Shown here: positions 57,601-64,000 of the stretch, in pieces
Layout of the letters: each line of letters begins with the position of its first letter
Position numbering within the stretch: the first letter of the stretch is position 1
Assembly (NCBI RefSeq): GCF_001949145.1
Contig: NW_019091490.1
Span: 1,351,938 to 1,415,937, forward strand
Reading direction: 5' to 3'
DNA: 64,000 nt
Source of the DNA: Acanthaster planci
Lineage: Eukaryota; Echinodermata; Asteroidea; Valvatida; Acanthasteridae
Translations under genes and position numbers: made by a program
The notes under the pieces: model-generated
What the model was told of the DNA's origin: nothing
What the model saw: the letters and a program-made list of their open reading frames with translations, nothing else
Database searches by the model: none

Positions 57601-58075
57601 TTCTCACGAGCTAGTATATATGTATGTCTATATATATATGTACATATATATATTTAAAAAAAAAAACTTAAAACCCACCTGACCGCAGACTAAAGGGCTA
57701 GTCTAATCGATGCATGCATCACGCGCTTTTGCCGTGACACCACAAGTACCAATGGTGCAGCACGCACAATCCCAGTCATTATCTTGCCCAGGCGAACTGG
57801 GCAACCGGCTTACTCAATAAATTGGTTCGAGGATGACTGCCACGGTGGTGATGCACGCACATCTGGTGTGCGATCTGGAATACGTGAAACGTAAAATTCG
57901 GCTTCGAGAAAAAAAAGGAAGTAACTTGATGTTTTTATGTTTCACTAATTTCAATTTAAAAAATTATTCCTTAAATTTCTGAATTTCCCGAAATATCTCG
58001 AGATTATTCTCTTTCCCGTAATTACCCGAAGAACACCCAAATATCCCGAATTTCGGGAATTTTCGGGTAGAGTGG
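57514..58075. repeat. Segment flanked by TTTCCCGAAAT-type clusters and a TA microsatellite
   Basis: Clusters of TTTCCTGAAAT or TTTCCCGAAAT motifs occur at 57514-57572 and 57970-58065, with a TATATATGTA microsatellite at about 57614-57655 between. The motif is itself palindromic, so orientation is ambiguous. Possibly two ends of one degenerate repeat. Confidence 0.35.
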
Positions 58076-61000
58076 AAACATTGCTCGGCACGCGGCGTGA
58101 TCTCACGGCATCGGAATACGCGGTTGGATATCGAGGGGATGAAAACCGTTGTCACGAATTGATTTATCCGCGGCCGTATAACTGCAAATTGAAGATCACG
58201 ACGTCATTATGTTGAGCTATAACTTCAGAATTTATGGGCTCAGTCTGTGTTATGTAAACCAAAATGTGATCCAGATTCGTTTTTTTTTTCTTTTTAACCT
58301 GACTTGGGGGTTGCCGAAGAAGCGATCGGATTATGTGTCATTGAGACGTCACAAAACTCTTTATGTGTAAATTAAAGAAATGTTTTCGACGAGTCCTTGT
58401 GCAGGCCCTCCACAGTTAGAGGAGTTGATTGGTAAGCCCGTGCATGTTCCGTGAAACTGAAAGATTGAAGCTAGATCTGGCCCTTTCCGATAAAAGGGGC
58501 TTCCAGAGCAATACAGCTGCGTCTGTCGTCAGCTCGTCCCCACGACTTTCTAATGGAGCGAAGGCGAAGACCTAGACCTAGCAGACTCGGATCATGCTCG
58601 CGTCTGCAAATATTGGCAGGGGACTTTGTGTGTTTCGCTGAACAAATTCACGAGAGGGCGCTTTTAAAGGAGCTTGATGCAGTGGCGCTCGCTGTTTTCA
58701 AGTGTTTGCTTTATTTTTTGCCTTGTCCACTGAAAAGACTGGCTCGATTTGGTGCAGAGTCGTTGGCGTATGAATTAGAGAGAGGTCCCAAGCCTTCCCA
58801 ACTTGACTGGGTTTCTCTCTGCGGCGGCTCACCGCAAAGGGGGCACCGCCGTATTTATAGAAACATTGTTTGTACAAACAAAAAACCTCATCCGACGTAT
58901 AGCACTCTCTTCCCGGTAACCATCTGACAAAACAAACAAATCGCGCGAACTGTTTTAGCAGTGCGCTTTTTTCACCAGCACGATCTATGGGCCGCCGAAA
59001 GGAAAATATATACCGAGAAAAAACGTGTGAAAAACATGTGTAGTAACGAAGAAATGAATTAAGTAAGCATTGAAGTGATTTTGTGTAACAAGTATAATTT
59101 TTTACTATTAATGTAGGTGCAGTCATTTCACCTTTAAACAAGGAAGTAAGGACTTCGGTGTGAACTACTCTGCTGACATTGGTCTCTGATTCTAGTATCA
59201 GTCAAAATAAGAGTCTCGAGAGACATAAAAGACCTTTTCGTCTTTGACCAAAGCGTATTTTCCCCCAAATCTAAACCCACTTTCGTTTTTCAAAGCATGC
59301 ATGACATTGTCTCCGTTTGGCGTTCTCTCCAACAATGTTCCAACACACGGTCCATTGATTGAGAGATAGAAAGAAAAAGTAAGTATTAGATCCGTTTGGC
59401 AGACCATACTCTTTCCCGGCTCCGGCCAGAGCCGGGGGGGGGGGGATTCCGGACACCGCAAAATGACAAATTATTGCCTGTCCTGGACCGGAGGAGCTGG
59501 TCAGGTGCCCCGCTCGTAAATTCGTCACTTTTCCGGGACGGGACGGCGTAACACGAACCACGCAGAGAGCGGGCGCCCCGGATGAAAGGACGCCGGCCGC
59601 GCACCGGTAATTCTGTTTACTGCCCCTGGTGCTGCAACCCGGTCGTAAAGTAACACTTTCGGGACCGTAAATCCTGGCCCCGCGGTTTCGGCCCTCCGTT
59701 TACACCGCGTGACGGTTTGTGTAACATGCGGACCGATCAGAAAAAACCGACAATTGTATTTGGGTAAAAGTCGGTGTTTACAAGAAAGCAGCGTAGTGCG
59801 CGAGTTTGGTTGGGAATATAACGTTTGTCAAACCACAAGTTGAAATGGTGTCTCGTAAGTCGTCCTGTGCGCTTTGCCGCTTGAGCTCTCTCTTTATTGA
59901 GGCCAGTTGCACCACATCACGTGAAGTTTACGGTATCCGTGTGCCATCCTCCCTCCTCAGAATAAAACTTTAAAGGGCAAAAGATAACCGAATGGGTTCC
60001 ACTCGCGAGTTTTTTTTTCCAGTAGGCTGGAACGTGACACCGATTTCAGGGTGCATGATTTACTGCAGTGGCAGCCATAACTTGCCAATATCGGCTCAGT
60101 AAATGTGGTCGCCCAATAGCCTCGTGCGGATTCCTGCTCGTCACGAAGCACATCGAATTTCAGCCCCTCGAAGGGAAGGAAGGACGTCATTTTTGGCCCT
60201 GAAAATGCCAAAAAATTGCTCATAGAGGAATTCCAATCCCTTATGGGGGAGGTAAGCCAGGTAGATCAATACAGCCTTCCTACTTGGTGTCACTCCTCAC
60301 CTGTACGGACTTCGTGTTTGTTTAGCATTGACATTCTTGCAACCCATCTTGTATCACTTAGTAAAAATAACCAGCGACCAGGCCTCATCATCATGACACG
60401 GGATGCTAGATTTATTGTCAATAACCACATTCCTGGGCAAGGTTAGCCCCCGAATCAACAATTAAAGATCATTTTGCGGCACATGAATGGCTTTATGGGG
60501 ACTTATGTGGTACCCTTAAAGGGTGCGAGCAGACCGAGACGGTAATAATAACTATACATTATCATTGGTTTTTCTTTTACACTGATAATCTGTGTTTTTT
60601 CAGAATATGCGGTGGCTGAGGATGGCCAATACCATGCAGTGGACAAGAACGCAAGTAAAAGTTTGACCATAATATCGTACTCAGTTATTTTGCAAGATAG
60701 GGACATGCGTTGCTTCTCCATGTGCACTGTGGAGGGAACAAAAACATTTCCTGTCCTCGGTAGTCAATCCTTTGTTTAAAACGGGTCCGTGGAAGTGTAT
60801 GCGCTTGTTTTGGGGAGAGTGGTGTGGGAACAAAGGGATACAAAATGCCCTGTCCTCTGAGGTATCGAACCGTATGACTTGTGTACACTGTATTGGGTAG
60901 ACAGTCTGGTACAGCCGCCCTTGGTGGTTACAGCCCAGGAATGAGTTCGCGAACAATGCACAGTTTATTCCGAGAAACATGCACACTGCTCCCTCGGAAC

Positions 61001-61288
61001 AGAGGGTGTTGTACCTCATAGGTTCGGCTGGAGCCGAACCTCGACTTCTAGTACATAGCCGGTGATACACAGGACAGATCGGGTGCTTTCTCCATGACTC
61101 CACAGAGTAGATTGATCATAATGTTATCTTTCACTGGCCAAAAAATACAAGAAGCTTGCTACTTTAAATTAAAAATGAGTCTAATCATTGATGTACATCT
61201 CTTAACGATGTACGTCATGCTCATTGATGTACCTCACAACGTGAGATGGACATCGCCGACGTAGTGGATGCTAAACCTCATCATTGCC
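58076..61288. other. No supported gene; one exon-like segment
   Basis: A stop-free segment at 60602-60778 (plus) follows a good acceptor (TGTTTTTTCAG) and begins EYAVAEDGQYHAVDKN. I do not recognise it. A 22-nt perfect hairpin AGGTTCGGCTGGAGCCGAAC plus CT lies at 61020-61041. Other open frames (58553-58927 plus; 58698-59141 minus) overlap each other and have no domain I know. Confidence 0.4.
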
Positions 61289-61544
61289 NNNNNNNNNNNN
61301 NNNNNNNNNNNNNNNNNNNNNNNNNNNNNNNNNNNNNNNNNNNNNNNNNNNNNNNNNNNNNNNNNNNNNNNNNNNNNNNNNNNNNNNNNNNNNNNNNNNN
61401 NNNNNNNNNNNNNNNNNNNNNNNNNNNNNNNNNNNNNNNNNNNNNNNNNNNNNNNNNNNNNNNNNNNNNNNNNNNNNNNNNNNNNNNNNNNNNNNNNNNN
61501 NNNNNNNNNNNNNNNNNNNNNNNNNNNNNNNNNNNNNNNNNNNN
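61289..61544. other. Assembly gap (256 N)
   Basis: Unknown sequence. Several open frames that run through it are artefacts of translating N. Confidence 0.99.
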
Positions 61545-64000
61545 AGAAAAGCTGGTACAACTAGCAAATTAGCTGCTGTGAGGAACATGCCTTCTTATTA
61601 GTACGATTTCTCTAACATTTTGTAGCACTTGTGTAGTAGTAGAGAGGTCTGACAATGACCACTGCGCTGAATCTCTTTGCCCAGCAAGAGGGGAAGTTTT
61701 ACAAGAAATGCTTCGAGTTATCGAAAATCAAATTACACTGGGGAGAAGGTGACGAGGTTTCAAGTATTATCTGCGGGTTTTTGACCTGAGCAGGCAAACC
61801 ACTTGTCCCCAGCCACTTGTCCAGACTTTTCACTGACCCCAGCTCTCTTGTCAAGAACCGAGTTTACCGTGAGATGGACACCCGCCCCTGGGCGACTGTC
61901 CTCGGCGAGTGATGAGCCGGTTCAGGTACGGGCCAGCGAGCCATGCCCGGCGGCGGTCCCTGAAGTCCGCCCATAATAGCCAGCTGTGTGTAGAAGCCGT
62001 GCAGATCAACCGAGCCGCTAAACAAATCAACAGTGTTTACTTAGCAATTAAAGATTAATGATTTCCCCATTCGCACTTAACTCGCGAAATTTCACAGTTG
62101 CGGCACTGGGGATGTTCGTACTTCCCATCTCCCCCCCCGTCCTCTCAACAGCCATGCCCTGTTCCTTACCGTCCTGTCAAGCTGGGGGCCCACCCGGTCA
62201 CTGCATGCTCGGTCAGAGTGCGCCTCCGGCCCCGCAGGCAGTTTTTAACCCACTCGTCAGAAACCCTGTTGTTGCACCCGTGGGCTATAGTGCCATGCCA
62301 TACTTTTTTTTCGAGTAACGACCGCAGCTAAGCGAAAGTGACAAGCCGGTACATGATCCGCGTTTTTTGTCTGACTCGTCTAGCACCCAACCCCTCAGCG
62401 GGGAAAAAAAGACTGATCTGTATTTTACTGGAGAAACCCAGCCTCCATCGGGGACAACAGGATCGATGAAGTACATGTACATGTACGTTCCAGATCCCCG
62501 CGTCGAGTGACATATTTTTTTTCAGTGCGTTGTTCTCTGGGGCGCGAATTAGTCTCAATGCTTTTACCAGCTGGTGTTTGGATAAAATTAACCGTGTCTA
62601 TTTTTTGCGGCTATTAAATCAAAGGATTTATTACGGTCAACTTAGGTCGGTCTTCCGTTTGTCTTTGACCTGGTGTCAGTGTGTATTGACCTTATAATTA
62701 AAAAATGTCCACTTTCAAACTGTTCCATATAAAAAACCAGATGTCGACAGTCGAAGTGGGTACATATACCTTTTGTGTACCAAGTTCATATACCGTGAGA
62801 CTCATGGCTTAACTGGGGTGTATAGAGGGCACACATAATAGGCACAGAGAGATACACATCCACATAGGCAGCAGCAGAAAAATCATAGTTTCAGACGGTG
62901 GAGGCCCAATTGGGGGCGGGGCGTGATCCCCAAGGCTTTCTTAGGTACGCCACTACCGAGACATTTCTCTCATGCCACGTTTACGTCAAAGCAACGCATG
63001 CTTGGTTCTACTGTGTTTATTCCACTTAATACATGAGCATGTCTTGTGTATTTTCCCTACGTAGAGCAACTGTATCTGGAGTCGTTGGAGATTGTTTAAC
63101 GGGTCTTGTCGACTGAAGTTCTGAGGACCTCTTGCTCTGTATCCATCTCCAAAGTGGCCTCTTATTTCTCTTCTCTTTAAAACCCAATGTCACCATATGG
63201 GGGGTTAGGTACCCGTGGCCGGGAAAGGTTCAAACGTCAACCTACAACTACGCCACCGACGGTGATGGTGCCCAACCAAATCTGCAATCTGCGCCTGCAT
63301 AGGTGCACAGCACCTCTTGTGATCCGGGGGGAAGGGGGTTACGCCATGCTTACTTACAAAACGGCACTGACATGCACCGTGTTACGGGATTTTTTTTTCA
63401 GCACGAGAGTGCGTCGACTTTGCAAATGACAATATTATCAGTCGTAATTGAGCCAAGTCCGGATGAGATATATGCATCTGTCTAATTACCCTTTTATCAT
63501 TCGCCAGACTGCCTCCTCTGCCCCCCCTACCACTCCGGGAGAAAATTTTGTCACAATTGCAAGATTGCGCGCTGCCTTGCTGCAGCCGACAAGAATTGTA
63601 TTGTGTAAGGCCGGCCGAAAGGGCAATCATGCGTCCGAGCCTTTCAGGCCCAGAGACCGAGTTGAGTAAATTAGATGGGTAATTGGAAGATTTTCTTAGG
63701 ATTCTTTTTTTCGTCCTGTCTCCCATTTTCGGCTCCTTCAGAAGCGTTCCCGGTTTTACATCCACCTCCCCCCTATCTTCTTCGCCTTGGCAGCAATTCT
63801 GCTCGAAATGAACATCAAAGCAAGCACGAGCGCGCTGGCCTTTTCATTTGACAAGAATGAATTAGCGCTCATTTGGGGCGGCTCGATGTCATTTTTTTTA
63901 CACACCGGCTGATTGAGGAGAGACCGCGCGCTCTGCTGTGTCCTTCACCAGCCGTCCGCATCCGCACATAACACCGCGCGCGACACGATATAATGGTCGC
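61545..64000. other. No gene seen
   Basis: No supported exon to the end of the window. A TACATGTACATGTAC tract is at about 62471-62486. The last 250 bp are CG-rich with GCGCGC runs, possibly the edge of a promoter or CpG-rich region to the right. Confidence 0.45.

Noticed and set aside
58553-59141. Overlapping 124- and 147-codon frames on opposite strands
   Set aside because: They overlap, contain no known domain and lack splice or start context that favours either.
61234-61601. Five overlapping open frames on both strands
   Set aside because: Almost entirely undetermined bases translated as X.

Overview
The window reads as animal (metazoan) genomic DNA. Short exons with GT-AG introns make up two conserved housekeeping genes, and there is abundant interspersed and tandem repeat DNA, two runs of N (11846-12005 and 61289-61544) and one single n (47655). 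I see no bacterial gene organisation. Frequent TACATGTACATGTA tracts, a CR1-type LINE fragment with a 2A-like peptide, and tRNA-derived SINEs suggest a marine invertebrate, most plausibly a deuterostome such as an echinoderm, hemichordate or amphioxus. That placement is inference, not something the sequence proves.

Left third (1-14288, minus strand): the first 13 coding exons of importin-13 (IPO13), a bidirectional nuclear transport receptor. I assembled them from splice signals, reading phase and recalled family similarity. They give 1281 nt, or 427 codons, uninterrupted from the initiator ATG; the rest of the gene lies beyond position 1.

Middle (14289-29731): an 8.3 kb repeat-bearing interval, then on the plus strand the first 10 coding exons (303 codons) of a CobW-domain zinc metallochaperone GTPase of the ZNG1/CBWD family. 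It has the N-terminal CPELV motif, Walker A, CxCC and NKxD all in place. The C-terminal exons were not found in the window. The two genes are divergent but too far apart to share a simple bidirectional promoter.

Right half (29732-64000): no gene I can support. It holds dispersed repeat families, several minisatellites and many AGAGGGCGCT-type CTCF-like motifs. A LINE remnant at 52231-52651 joins the 5' coding part (2A peptide plus the first residues of the endonuclease) directly to the 3' tail. Long homopurine or homopyrimidine runs and moderately GC-rich stretches (about 50.7-51.1, 53.4-53.9 and 59.4-59.7 kb) are present without recognisable coding exons.

The most interesting structures are non-coding: a family of 12/24-bp minisatellites at four sites in both orientations, several palindromic foldback (MITE-like) elements, a head-to-head inverted SINE pair in a ZNG1 intron, and the internally deleted 2A-LINE.
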